64,000 bases of DNA from Oscheius sp. JU75 (Eukaryota > Nematoda > Chromadorea > Rhabditida > Rhabditidae). The stretch is from positions 6,324,001 through 6,388,000 of the forward strand of contig JASJZC010000004.1 of assembly GCA_037178855.1 (NCBI GenBank), in the 5' to 3' direction. The position numbers and the translations under genes were made by a program. Positions 33,313-45,600 of this stretch are shown in pieces. Under the pieces are notes generated by a model. The model made no database searches. It was not told where the DNA came from and saw only the letters and a program-made list of their open reading frames with translations. Each line of letters begins with the position of its first letter. The stretch's first letter is position 1.

Positions 33313-35822
33313 ATGTCTTCCTTATTTAGACTGTCGTCTCCGCCCATCGGACAGTCCAGCTCGATGCTCCTTGCGGGTCTCTTTCTACTTCCTCTAACCT
33401 CGGCCCTAATTCCCAGGGATCTTCTCTTCAGCGACGCCAAATACAACAGTGTTTCGCTTAGTCCAGATGGAAAGTGGGTTTAATTTAATTGGCCTTGTTA
33501 AAATGTTTTTCAGAATATTAGGATACATTGGTCCCGATGAGAATGGGATCAAGAACGTTTTCACAAAATGCGTTAGCTGTAGGCATACAAGACAAGTCAC
33601 TTTTGAGAAAGATGCTGTTTTGAGTGAGTTCTGCTTTCATATTGAGCTCATGATTCAATTTAAGGTTATTCTTGGACCGGAGTCCCTGACATTATCCTGT
33701 ACACTCAGGACAATAGCGGCGACGAGAACACGATGATTTTCAAAAAGAACATCTCCAATGCTGCTCTGGCTCAGAATCGTGACTCTCGTCATGTGGTCTC
33801 GAACAAACCACACGTGAAGGCCTTGATTTTTGCCAATAATCAGCGAACCAACTACGTGGTTATTGGAATGAATGATGTGATTCCTGTGTAAGTTTTTGCA
33901 TTTATTTATCTTTCTTTTCTGTAGTCACTACAATTTTGCTAATGATTATTTTTTTTAAAGATTCCACAACGTCTACCACTTTGACCTGATCACAAATGAG
34001 CTGACCCTGGTCATGAAGAACTCCCGCTTCCCTATGTTTGTATTCGACAACGAGATGAACATCCGACTGGCCAGCCAGGAGCTCCAAGATGGAACCGTTG
34101 CCTACTTCCGACCCAAGAATCAACATCCTCGTTCTACTGAGCCCGAGGAATGGACCGAATATCTCCGAGTCGATGTAGAGGACAAGGCTGTTACAATGTA
34201 AGTTGTTCTTTCGGCCCCTGTATCTTTTCCTTTCAGCCCAGTCCAGTTTGACAAAGATAACAAGAACATGTACTGGCTTTGGGGAGTCGACAGCGATCTT
34301 GGCACTCTAGTAAGCTTCAACATGGACAGTCCTGAACAGAAGGATGTCCTATACCGAGCCACCAAGGCCCAGATTGGAAATATATTCTTCCATCCTGAAG
34401 ACAAGACTCTCTTGGCTGTCACCGAGGTCTATCACAAACCTGAGCTCTTGGTTGCGAACGATACAGTCATGGAAGATCTACAATACCTGGTCAACCTCCG
34501 CCCTCATGCCTCACTCCAGATTTTGAGCCTAAGCAGAGACATGAACACTTGGCTCGTCACTTATCTCTCTGCCGAAAAGCCCTTCGAAGTCTTCGTCTAC
34601 AGAAGATGGGTCAAGACGGCTGAGCTTCTGTTCAACACTCACCCTGAGCTGGAAAAGTACACGCTAAACAAGCAGATTGGATTCGACTTCAAGAGCAGAG
34701 ATAACATGCAGCTCCAAGCCTATTTGAGCCTGCCTCCTAGAGTGAGTTTTGAATTTTGGTCCTGAACAAACAATCAATTTTAGGCCAAGCTCCTCCGCCC
34801 AGAAGACGTCCCTGTTGGAGACCGCGGCTACGCCAGCCTCGGAATGATTCCCCAGAAGCCGCAGAAGATGATTATCATGGTTCACGGAGGCCCCAAGGCT
34901 CGTGACCATTACGGTTTCTCGCCACTGATTGCCTTCCTCACCGATCGTGGCTACGCTGTCCTCCAGGTCAACTTCCGTGGAAGTGTCGGCTTCGGAAAGG
35001 CTCTGACCAATGCTGGAAACGGAGAATGGGGCAGAAAGATGCACTACGATCTTCTGGATGGTGTGGAATTTGCCATCGCGAAGGGCATTGCTGCCAAGGA
35101 CCAGGTTGCCATCATGGGTGGAAGCTATGGAGGATATGCCACTCTGGTTGGACTCACCTTCACCCCGGACACTTTCGCCTGCGGAGTTGATATTGTCGGT
35201 CCCAGCAACTTGGTCAGTCTCCTGGAAGCTGTTCCCCCGTACTGGCTCGGATTCTATCAGGATCTGGTCAAGATGGTTGGAGCAGACATCAATACCGAGG
35301 CTGGAAAGCAGTCGCTGATCAGCAGGAGTCCTCTATTCTATGCTGACAAGGTCAAGAAGCCCATCATGATCATCCAGGGAGCCAACGACCCGAGAGTCAA
35401 GCAAAAGGAGTCCGACCAGTTTGTCGACGCTCTGAAGAAGAACAATATCCCGGTCACCTATCTGCTGTATCCCGATGAGGGCCACGGAGTTAGCAAAGCC
35501 AACAACCGACTTGCTCAGAGCGGCTACATTGAGCATTTCCTTCACGGGTGTCTGGGAGGAGAACAGGAAGATTTTTTGCCCAGTCAGTACAACACTAGCG
35601 CCATCTTGAAACAAGACGGATTTGCACCAAAAGTTGTACAGACTGCCCTTCCTACAGTAACACCGACTCTGGCCCCACAAATGTTCTACCGACCTGGCTT
35701 TAACCACTTCCAGGTAATTTTGAGTCACTATGAAACCTAAACGCAGTTTTCAGCCGCGATTCCAACCACCAGCTCAACAACATCAACGCGTCATGCAGCG
35801 TATCTTCCCCCAGTACGGGTAA
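33313..35822 (+). CDS. dpf-6: Secreted S9 (prolyl oligopeptidase family) serine peptidase, DPF-6-like
   Basis: Exons 33313-33473, 33514-33623, 33665-33887, 33961-34197, 34237-34741, 34784-35713 and 35754-35822 join in phase to 744 residues. A hydrophobic segment (MLLAGLFLLPLTSALIPRD) acts as signal peptide; the ATG at 33364 just before it is an alternative start giving 727 residues. The N-terminal half is the beta-propeller part. The C-terminal half is the alpha/beta hydrolase domain, with the nucleophile Ser at about residue 526 (GGSYGGY), Asp at about 614 (GANDPRV) and His at about 646 (DEGHG). The oxyanion-side VHGGP motif is present. All three catalytic residues are intact. The family cleaves short peptides after proline or acylated residues. 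AATAAA lies near 35919. Confidence 0.92.
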
Positions 35823-36287
35823 ACTGGACATAGGATATATTTCCTAATGCAAATGTCTATACATACAAGAAAGAAAAGCAGAGTATGCACGTTGTTGTGC
35901 AATCGATACCTACGCAATATAAATAAAGCTTTAATACTTTCTCAAATGTGTTTATTTTGAGATATAAATAGTTGACCCGTGCGGTTGATTGTAGAGAATG
36001 TCGCCTAGTCGGTTGGTGGCTTCTGAAGTACAAGAATTATGGTACCTCTTACAGCTACGTTACTGCTGCGCACCTATCGAATGCGGTCAATGAATGCTAC
36101 ACTTATCGGCTGAGACTAATAACAGTTCTGTAACGCTGGCCTTTATCCCACGAGAGCTCGCTCGTAAATTTTACGGCTTGCGACAATAGTCGTCTGCCGG
36201 TTCATAACGGTTCTTGCTCTTTCTATTGATTAGATAACTGGCAAAAAATTCGAAAACCGAGGAGCAAAAATCCGCAGAGATAGGTTT
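35823..36287. other. Convergent intergenic spacer
   Basis: 3' ends of the S9 peptidase gene and the SIKE/FGFR1OP2-like gene face each other. Apart from the polyadenylation signal I see nothing else. Confidence 0.5.
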
Positions 36288-37564
36288 TCAGCGCGATATA
36301 TTACATGGCATATTCCTCACCCGAATTATTGTATTGTTCATTTCACTGTCGCTGTCAGCTTCTTCGATTGGAGGATTCTCCTGTACTGTGCCCTAAACGG
36401 AAGCTATTCAACCAAAAAGGAAAAACTCACTTTTCTACACGGGTCATCCAATTTACGCTCAATGACACTGATCTTCTTCACATTTTCCTCCTCCATGGAA
36501 TTTTCTATGACAGTCTGCTGCATCTCCTCTCTTTCCCTCACCCGTTTCTCTTCAAAAGCTTTACGAGCCAAATTGTAGACGTTGAAAATCGCCGGCTCGT
36601 TGATTTTGTGAATGCTCAGCAGCTCTCTGAAAGTTAACAAATAGCATATTTTTTTCGATTTTTTCTGTATTGCAGATGTACTGCAAAGTTGTAGATCACG
36701 AGCTACAACTTGGCAGAACATCGGAAGCTCAAAAAAAAGTCGTCTTAATCCCCGAAAAACCAGAATACATAGTTGCGTATTCCTTACGTAGGGGGTGTGC
36801 TTATAATAGAGCTTTTACGGTAGATTTAAAGAAAAATATAAAATAAGAAATAACCTCAATCCAGCATTTTCTTCCCTCAAACTCGCCATGACTTCTGCTT
36901 TCTCGATAGTGTCTTGTTCACATCTATTCAAGCAATTTGTTAGCTTATGATAGTAGAACCTTAAACCTTTTTTTTTTTTAAAAGTAAAAGGAAATACATG
37001 TTCCGCTCGTCCAAGCTACACTTCTTTTTTCTCTCTGCTTCATTTTTCTCGAACAATTGTGGCAAACTATCCTGGTCCACTTTATTCTCTGGTCTAAACA
37101 TGCACGTTAATCAATTTACAATATCAAGAGACTCACCTCGTCATCAGTTCCATCAGCGAGCGATGTCTGTACATAATGCTATTGAGTCCGGCCAGCAGTT
37201 CATCGTTGATTTCCTTCAGCTCTAGGTTTTCTTTCTGAAATTTAAACGCATTCTCTCATGTTATGTTTTAAGCCTACCACAAATTTCTGTATTAAGCGTG
37301 TTTCCTTGTGCAAATCTCGAAGCAGAATTGCTCGAGTCTTTCCATTTGCTGTCGCGCTGTTGAACGAATCTACAGCCTCCTGGTAATCTTTCATACAGTC
37401 AATTTTTGCTCTAACAGCACTCGCTCGGCGGATGACTTCCTCCAAACATTGATCCTCTGTCAGAAAACTCTTAAAATGGGTAAAATATTTCACTTACGTC
37501 TAACAATATGACACATAAGGTCTTTGGCGTCCCGAACCAGGCATTCTACCTCCGGGTTGGACAT
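36288..37564 (-). CDS. SIKE/FGFR1OP2 family coiled-coil protein (STRIPAK subunit)
   Basis: Exons 37498-37564, 37281-37456, 37137-37234, 36998-37093, 36855-36923, 36431-36626 and 36288-36392 join in phase to about 268 residues (human FGFR1OP2 is about 253). The order of coiled-coil segments follows the family: VECLVRDAKDLM near the N terminus, RASAVRAKIDCMKDYQEAVD, KETRLIQKF, KENLELKEINDELLAGLNS with IMYRHRSLMELM, then TIEKAEVMASLREENAGLRE with LLSIHKI. Family members are subunits of the STRIPAK phosphatase-kinase complex. The last exon (acidic tail) is the least certain. A MITE-like repeat occupies the intron at 36627-36854. The promoter is shared with the divergent gene at 37934. Confidence 0.85.
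36660..36823 (+). repeat. Dispersed repeat ending CTTACGTA...AGCTTTTACGGTA, copy 1
   Basis: Contains GTAGATCACGAGCTACAACT, ACATCGGAAGCTC, CTTACGTAGGGGGTG and ends AGCTTTTACGGTA. It shares these words with copies at 48180-48306 and 60118-60363. It lies in an intron of the SIKE/FGFR1OP2-like gene. Confidence 0.7.
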
Positions 37565-37627
37565 GGCTCAAATCCTGAATTTTTCATTCTAGCTTTGTTT
37601 GCCAAAGTAAGAAGAAAACGAAGAATT

Positions 37628-37838
37628 TAGTCTGTTCAGAAACGAGGTTAACTGGCGGCATACTATAGAATTTTCCCTCGCGAGACCAACCGTACCAGAC
37701 CTTTAACACTTAGCAGCGCACATTTTTTTCTATAATTTTCTTTCTTATCCGCTGCCAAATGTTAAAGACTGGCCCAGCGGGACCCGCGAAGGAAAATTTT
37801 ACAATATGCCGCTGTTAACCTCGTGCTTGAACAGACTA
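37628..37838. mobile_element. TA-flanked foldback MITE in a divergent promoter
   Basis: The two halves are inverted copies of each other over about 85-90 bp at roughly 75-80% by eye. The left half starts TAGTCTGTTCA..ACGAGGTTAAC and the right ends GTTAACCTCGT..TGAACAGACTA. TA at each edge fits a Tc1/mariner-type target duplication. The AT-rich centre has no coding capacity. The element fills most of the 370 bp between two divergently transcribed genes. Confidence 0.75.
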
Positions 37839-37933
37839 TAGTGTATGTTTTTGTTGGGTCAGAGCTAAAATACTACACCTTCCCAGAAACCCTATTTTCA
37901 GACCCCAGATGATTTTTCACATATTGTTCGGCA

Positions 37934-40900
37934 ATGAAAGGCTCAAAATTGGCTTTTGCGCGAACGTTAGGTTGCTTAGCAAAGGTTTATCGTTTTCTTC
38001 TCAAAATTTTCTCATATTCAACCAAAAATCTACATTTCCAGACACTGAATTCTGGATATGAGTGGATTGCGACGCCGCTACAGCGAGATAACGGCCAACA
38101 GGTTGGTTAGCTAGTTTTATACAAAAAAAAGATGCATTTTTCTGGCCGGGCCAATACGATTCGGTCCGAGATGTGGCCATACCTCTGCAGGCGAATCGAG
38201 ATAGGTACAACCCGGTAGTATATGATAGAGCACTGACCCCGGATGGGCAGGAAGAACCAACGAGAAAACGTTCCTATATTAATCCAAGTGAGTTCCTTTT
38301 CCTGTAAAAATTTGCACACCTTTTTCCCCGCATTTCATTGGTTTTTTTTTGTCTCTTAGTTGCTGCTGTTATATACAATTTTAGCGTGGAAAAAAACAGA
38401 AAATCCGCGAGAAGGATAGAACAAACAGGACAGGCAAGATTAGGACGCCAGAATCGATCGCAGTGGCTAACAAACAGCTTTTCTTGCTCCTTAGACATCC
38501 TTTTCACTATTATAGAGCACGATTAGCATTTTTTGGAGGAAAATTTTATTAACTCACAGCAAGAAAAATCCGAATTTTTTTGTTTTTTACTTGCTAAAAA
38601 TCAATAGTCGCCTTTTCAATCATACAAAACAATGCTGTTAAACGGGCTAAATGATAGATAACGTACAAAATCGGGGGTTGCCGGCAGTATGGCAGGCCGA
38701 AATCGATAAATGACCATCCCTTCTGCTTGGATCTTGTTTGCAATCCATTTTCTATTAGAAAAGCAGGGATTTGAGAGAAAAAAAACCGGTATTTGCTCGA
38801 TAAAATGGTCGTTCCGGAGAGCAAGTGAAAGGAAATCGAACACTGCCGCGTCTCTGTTTGACTAACCCTTTTCTCGTGCTGATTTGAGCGCGAAAATGGC
38901 TAACTTTTTGAGTTTACGTTGTCGAAATATATATATTTTTAAGCCGTTGGGTGAAAATCCTGAATTGACCACTTTTGGGCCTCCAAGAAGCCATGCTTGT
39001 ACCTTCAAAATGTGTCATTTTTCAGACAAAAACGTCAATAGTCACCCACTGCGAGAGTCTAAAGTCGACCAGAAATTAATGAACCAGAAGCAGTCTGTGG
39101 TCAAGAAGAGCTCATTCTATGCCACTAATCTCGGTCTCTTCAAGCCGGACGAGAAGAAACGGGAGGCGCTCTACAAGACCGCCCAGTCGAGGCCCAAGCC
39201 GGCTGCAATCAACAGTGAGAATCAGACGGAAATCCCGACATCATCTGGAAGGATCGATGCTAGACGAAAAACAGTGCCTGATGTCTCGGAGAAACCAACG
39301 AGACCGTCTAGGACAGCGCCGGATATAAAGAGGTAACCTTTTAGGTTACATTTGCTTTAAAAAAAGAGCTATTTTGCATAGAAGCTTGACTATCGCGCCT
39401 TTGAAGCTAAGGTTTATGATAACCTGTCAAATCCCTTTTTTTTGGAACCCTTCCAAAGCCTTTTTTCTACTTAAGATAGCGATTTGAAAATGCTTATCAC
39501 GGGGATCGAGCCCGGCTCGTCTGGTTCCACTTTGTTCGGAGATCGGGAACTCCTATTCTTACTCATCTCAAAATACTCTACATAATGGTATTTTACAAAA
39601 ATAATTCGTCCACGGGAGTTATCGAACCATTCGGGTCATAGTCCTTAGTGCCTACAATAGGCCACACACTGACCATTTAAAATAGATTCAACGCATCAGT
39701 GGTTCTACTTTTTGACTGCCATTACTGTTAGAAAAACCTATTTCGTTTCCAGAAAGCTCTCGACCGAGCCAAAATCACCCCTAGTCCCTGCGCAACGAGC
39801 CAAGACCCCGATACGCCATGCCCCCATTGAAAGAGTCGTCGTTCAGCATGTCCCCATGGATCCGTTCTCGCAAAGTCAAGAAATTCAGAGAGGAGAACAT
39901 ATAATTAGGTAACTTTCTTTTTACATAAACAGTATTTTAGACACAAAGAGACGACAACATCTCCAGCTTCTTGCCATGTTCCGCTGCCGTCGTATAATCG
40001 TATTCCGTAAGTTTTTTTATAGACTAAAAGGTTGAAATGTTTAGAACTTTTTGGACCGATGAGGACGAGAAGCTAATCAGTGAGGCGCAATTGACAGACA
40101 AAATGATGAACAGTGCTGTCAGGTAAGAGCTTTTAAGAGAAAAATGACTCTTTGCAATCGAGATGCGCGGGAAATCATAGAAATTCGAACAAAGGTTGTC
40201 ATGTTAGCCAATTGGAAAGATATGAATGACACAGACATGGGTGGCCAGGCCAGGCTGAGATCGTGGCGGGGGCGGCCTAGGGCGGCACTACTGGTCCCGC
40301 AATGAACCCCGCCTGGCTTGGCCGACGCGAACATCTCGGCCAGATTCCGTTGCATGTATGACAGAGCCATGTCTATTCTAGTTCATGGCCGTTTTTTTTG
40401 TGGAAAACGCTTTAGCCCTGAAACTTCCTCTATTTTCTGGGATCTCATCCGGTCTGACACTCGAGAAAAGTGAATGAGCTCAACAACTAGCAAAAAATTA
40501 ATCATTCAAGTTCATTATAATCCCGTCTACTTTCGTGCTTTGTGGCTACCAATCTATCTATTCAATTGAACGCGACGTCGCCTTGGCTGGAGCACAGGCT
40601 ATAACTTGAGGCGGGTTCGAACGTGAGACGTGCCTGCTGCCACTGCACCACGAATGTACTTGGCACCGAAGCAAATAGGATGGATGTATATTCTGAACAC
40701 ACCCGGGTCAGTTTGGGCCGTATGTTTTTGCTCAGAACGGCTCTATAAACAACGCTACAATCCCTCTCTTGAGAGATTGTAGCGTTGTTTATGGAGCCGT
40801 TCTGAGCAAAAACGACAAGCAAAACTCTCCGATACACTTGACAAAAAAAACTACTAATTTGTACTAATCCCAAACATACTAAGTTTGTAAACGTGACTTC

Positions 40901-41833
40901 ACTAGACAACCATTTCGCATTATGTCTTCCAGAAAAAAGTACATGATACATCTACAATTTTTCACTTAATATTTGTTCTTTCCTGCTCAAGAATCTCTCT
41001 ACTACTAAAACGCAATGATGTCCGTTCGTTCGTATGTGCGTCACCACGAGAAAAAAGCTGGCATGTCAATAATTAAGTTGATAAGTCAGCTTTGGGGAAA
41101 CTTGGGAGCTTAGGCTATTGGAGGAGTCGCCTGTTGTCATCTGCTAAGTCAAGACTAAGGGGCGGCGAAGCCGTCGTAGACGGCCGTTAAAAATCTATGT
41201 GCGCACACTAATTGTTGGCAAGTCAAGCCAGAGTCAGTTTGGGAGGTAGCTTCGTTGGGAGAACGTTGCTCCTGTCACGGTACTTCGATTGAATGGAATG
41301 CAGATAGGTTGAAGTGAGAGGAAAGGGTCACGACGGTTGGACAAAAATGAAATAGAAACCGAGCAGATTTGGAAGAAATGGGGTTATTACTGTCGTTGAA
41401 CCCCAAGAAGCGATAGCATTAGTTGTACCAATCAATCTGTGAGTGTGTGTCTGTCTGAAGCCTTAATTGCCAATTTGTCACACATACTTTGTGACAGCAA
41501 TTACTCCTTGCAAGTCAAGCCAAATCGAGTCAGTTCGGGAGATGCGTCTCTGGAAGAACGTTGCTGCAGTAACTTGACTGAGACGCCATCTACTTGTCAC
41601 GAACCGGGGCATCAGCCAACCTAGTTATTTTGGGCCAGATGCCCGTTCCTTCATCTATTTTCTTTTTTTCCAGACGCAACAAGACCAAACTCCTTGCCTC
41701 CCTCGAGAAGAGAGATGACTTCGAGCCGACACTCCGACTCCGCTCTCCGGTGCTCAGATTTGACATCGAGCGATATAAGACTTTTATCCAACAAAAGAAA
41801 ACCCCGGAACTGGTCATAATTGACTCCGATTAA
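37934..41833 (+). CDS. Unrecognised basic, proline-rich protein (324 residues)
   Basis: Exons 37934-37984, 38042-38101, 38191-38287, 39026-39332, 39753-39908, 39941-40006, 40045-40122 and 41674-41833 all join in phase, ending LVIIDSD and stop. The N-terminal part (MKGSKLAFARTLGCLAK, RDRYNPVVYDRALTPDG) is modestly conserved-looking. The middle is Lys/Arg/Pro/Ser-rich and probably disordered (FKPDEKKREALYKTAQ, AKTPIRHAPIERVVVQHV). The C-terminal part has TFWTDEDEKLISEAQL and LRFDIERYKTFIQQKK. There is no signal peptide and no membrane segment. I do not recognise the family. Exons 4-8 are better supported than exons 1-3. The upstream acceptor TATTTTCAG at about 37900 may be a trans-splice site. 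AATAAA lies about 85 bp after the stop. Confidence 0.65.
39490..39670 (-). repeat. Two tRNA-like modules in tandem in an intron
   Basis: On the minus strand, one module (39595-39670) has TAGGCACTAAGGACTATG then GGTTCGATAACTCCC. The other (39490-39565) has a degenerate A box and GGGCTCGATCCCCGTG. Both have B boxes close to GGTTCGANNCC. Confidence 0.5.
40724..40813. repeat. Near-perfect hairpin, 39-bp arms and 12-nt loop
   Basis: Left arm 40724-40762 and right arm 40775-40813 are reverse complements with a single mismatch (GGCTCTATAAAC versus GGCTCCATAAAC). The loop is itself partly palindromic. It sits in the last intron of the 324-residue protein gene, on the sense strand. Confidence 0.9.
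41205..41640 (+). repeat. Two partial copies of the 333-bp dispersed element
   Basis: 41205-41395 matches the distal part of the complete copy at 63509-63841 in reverse orientation (TGTGCGCACACTAATTGTT, GGGTCACGACGGTTGGAC). 41440-41640 matches its central part and the copy near 6.9 kb. Confidence 0.7.
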
Positions 41834-42663
41834 CTCTACTCCCATACGTATTCTCTCAACGCCTCGATCTCTTTTCCATCGCCCTTTGAATCTCGATCTC
41901 CGTTTCTATTTTGTTAGAATAAAAATACACATAAATATGCATATTCATTCATGGATTCTCTTTTTTTCTGGTATCACACTTTCTCGGACTGGGGATGTGG
42001 AATTGTACAAGAGGATTTGGACTGTTTGGGCGTTAAAACATAGTATAGAAGAATCTCAAAAAATCAGTACTTTCGAGGGAGAAAATATACACGATTTGGG
42101 ACAGAGACATAACAACCGCATCATTTTTGATTTCTTAACTCTAGGGATGAATTATGTATTTTTAAGACTACGTGGAGACTACAGATCACAGGAATTTGGT
42201 TGCTAGTCTTTCAGTCGGAAAAGTTACGAAATCACAAACATTTGCGTCAAAATACAGAGTAACATGCGATTTTTCGTTAGATAAAATTCAAAAAACGCAT
42301 AAAAAACAACAAGAAACACCAAAACACGCTCCTTTTTTGGCGGCAAATTGGTCGCGAAAAATGTGAATGCGTATCTTTCCAGCCGAACAAACTACGAAAA
42401 CGGGTTCAAAAAGAGGGTAGGAACATCTAATTTTTTTTGTGAATAAATACGAGGGAACTACGCAATTTCTGGGTGTCTAAATTTAGGAATTTTTTCTGGG
42501 GTGAGAGAAACTAGGTAAAACCCGTCGCGGAGAATAATTACACTGTACTGGGAGCTAGAGAGACAGAAAGGGTATAAGTATAACAAGAATCTTGGGAGGG
42601 GGATCACACGAGTATGAGGAGGTAACTGGTTCTTACTGGGAGGAGGGCAAGGAGGACTTTTCT
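41834..42663. other. Convergent intergenic spacer
   Basis: 3' ends of the 324-residue protein gene and MED15 face each other. AATAAA for the former lies at about 41918. I see no other gene. Confidence 0.5.
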
Positions 42664-45600
42664 CTAACTACTGAGAAGATCGTAGTTGAACAAGTCGTCG
42701 AAGGAGCTCAACGAATTGCCTGGATTGCTCTGTGTCGAGTAGTAGTTCGTGACGCTGACCGACTGAAAATGAGGGGTAAGAATAAGAAAGTTTGTAGTAA
42801 ACATAGTAAAGTAAACATAATTTGCAGCCACAAACTGGCTCAGCCACTGTATAATCGTCAGAATCTGTCATTTTCGGCATGAACATTTGGGGTTCTTGGA
42901 GTTACCAACCTTGGCATTTATATGCTACACTTATTTTGGGGTTACGGAACATTTTTGAGTTTCTTTCGACGAAATAGTAGATTCTAGAGCAGCATAAAGA
43001 ACCTACCCAGGCATTGAGATAGTCCGTGACCGAGTGCAGTCCTCCTCTGCTCAGATGCTGATGAATTGTGTTCTGCAGATCATCGTAGAAGTACGAGTCC
43101 AGATCCAGCTGGGCCCTCACAACTTGAATGCTGCCGTTCGGATAGTTCATCGGGATTGCCAGGCGCAGACTTGGCACGCTGTGTGACTCTACAATTGTAC
43201 TTTGTTTTTGCACTATTTTCCATTATAAATAGCGGGTTATTAGCAAAAATTTAAGCAAAACCTACTCAGTTTGAAGCAGACCAAGACGCTTTGGGCATCG
43301 TGCGGTTCCGGCACCCCATCAATGTCGAAGCGGTCCTTGAGGGCAGTGGCCTCACGCAGCACGGATTCCGGCACGGTAGCTCGGGATGGCTGTTGGGGAT
43401 GCGGCGGATGGCTGCTTTCCATCGGTGTCGGGAGAAAGTCGTCCATGTTGTAGAGGTCGTCCATGCCGCCGGGCTGCTCGGCAGAGCCGTTACTGCCATT
43501 CGTCGACGCGTTGCCGTTCAGCATTGAGCCGCCGAGACCGTGACCGAGAGTAGTGGCTGGAAATCGGAGGGCATTAGTAAGATTTAAACCTTCGGTACAA
43601 CCGCCATTTCTCAATCAGTTTCGAATCGAAAGTTTTCGTATAGTTTTCGTATTTTCGTAAAAAATATACAAAATTTTCTTCTGGTTTTCCAAAAGTTGTG
43701 CCACAATAACCAACTATATACCGGGCCCAAAATATGGCTCATATACAGTTTTACTCATACTATTTATCCCCATTTAGTCAGTACATCTCCTTCAGTTTCA
43801 TCTCGCCCTATGGAAGGGACATAGATAGCACCGAGCAGAAAAGACTACTTTTCAAAAAACTTCTTTGCAACATTGTGACCCTGATCATCTTCCCCCCCCC
43901 CAAATTCACCATGCAAGAATGTTCCCTCTTCCTATCTTTGAACAGACCATCCGGCTGAACTGCTCCGCTATCAGTGATTTCCTACGGCGATAAGGTATAG
44001 CATGTGGTGCTACCCTTCCTAAGTCGTCTCATATCAAGTTTCGCAACTTTAAAGAGACAAAATGACGTGAAAATGAAGACGAACCTTGCTGCAGGACTCC
44101 TCCCGGGGCTGGTGGCGTGTTCATGTGCGTATCCATAGCTCCGGGGACCGGTATTCTGATGGGATCTCCAATCGTGTCAGGGCCGCCGCCGAGCTGCGAA
44201 TTCATTTGGGACTGTGAGGGCTGTCTCATCTTAAATTTTGGCATATATTGAAGCAAAATATGGCGGGCACACCTGCTGTTGACGGAGCTGCTGTGGCGAG
44301 GGATAGGGACGATGATGCTCGACGGAATTGCGGTCACCGTAGCCCTGATGAATAGGGCCGGGAGCTGCGCTCATGTGCGACATCATCATGTCTGGAAGAG
44401 TATGTATCTTTTATTTAAAAACAAAAACTAACTGGGCTGATGCTGCATAGGATGGCTCCACATCTGCTGCGGATGATGCCCCCATTGTTGTTGGTGATGT
44501 GGCTGCATCGGATGCCCTCCGTAGCCGCCCATTGGGTGGTGCTGCATCTGATCCATGCCGGGACCGCCAAGCTGGTGGGGTCTTTGCATTCCCTGGGAGC
44601 TCTGGGCCTGCTGCTGCTGTTGCATGTGGCTCGCGTGGGCGTCCGTCGGCTGTCCCTGGAAATTTGGAAGGTTTCAATCATTTTTCCATCCATATCACTG
44701 TATTTCGCCAAATAGTTTTTTTACTTTCCCCCCAAAGTACCCAAAAAAAACTAACCAAATACTCGGCCTTCTTATAGATCCATGTCTCCAGATTGATGAG
44801 ATAGTCGAGTCCTACCACCCGCCTGCCTTCGAGCACTCCGAGCATCGTTTCGAGCTTCCCGGCCGCCTCGTGATTGTTCTCCATCCGGCACTGCTGGGCC
44901 CTCATTTTCAAGTTCTCGCAGTACGGCTTCAGCGCCCTCAGCTTGTCATTATAGATAGTCTGTGCGGCTGGGGTCATCGGCACTCCGGGACCCTGGGCGA
45001 CTCCCATCGGGTGCTGGGCCATCGATGGATCCATGTGACCGGCTCGATTCATCTGAAAATTTAGCACGTTTTTTTGTAGCCAGGATAGTTGAAAAATCAC
45101 ATTTTTAGGCCCTAAAAAGGACAAAACATATTGTTCTAAACAAGTTTTGTGTTTTTTTTGATTTTGCAAAAGTATCAACTTATCACTTTGGGAGCCTTTC
45201 TTATGTTTTTTCTTCTCAAAATAGTCGGTTCAAAATGTTTAAAACCAACGGGGATCGGATCCTGGTCGCATGGTTGTTCGGAACATAACTCTTAGTGTCT
45301 AAAATAGAAATAATGCAGACGGCTGCAGATATAAACAAATAATAAAAATAGGTTTAAAAGGCCCTATAAAGAAAGACTCGGAAATGGAACGGTTTTTCGA
45401 AGGGAGGATCCGACCCCCTAGCCTTAGATAACTGGCCGAAGCTCTTAGCCACTAGGCAATTTTTGCAAAACACATGCTTGGCTTTGGTGTCAAAATAGTT
45501 GGAGAAAAAACCATATTTGGCATAAAACGAGTGACAAAAAGCTACCTGCTGTGGATGGTGAGCTCCTCCCGGGGGTCCAGTATAGGCACCCGCGTTCTGA

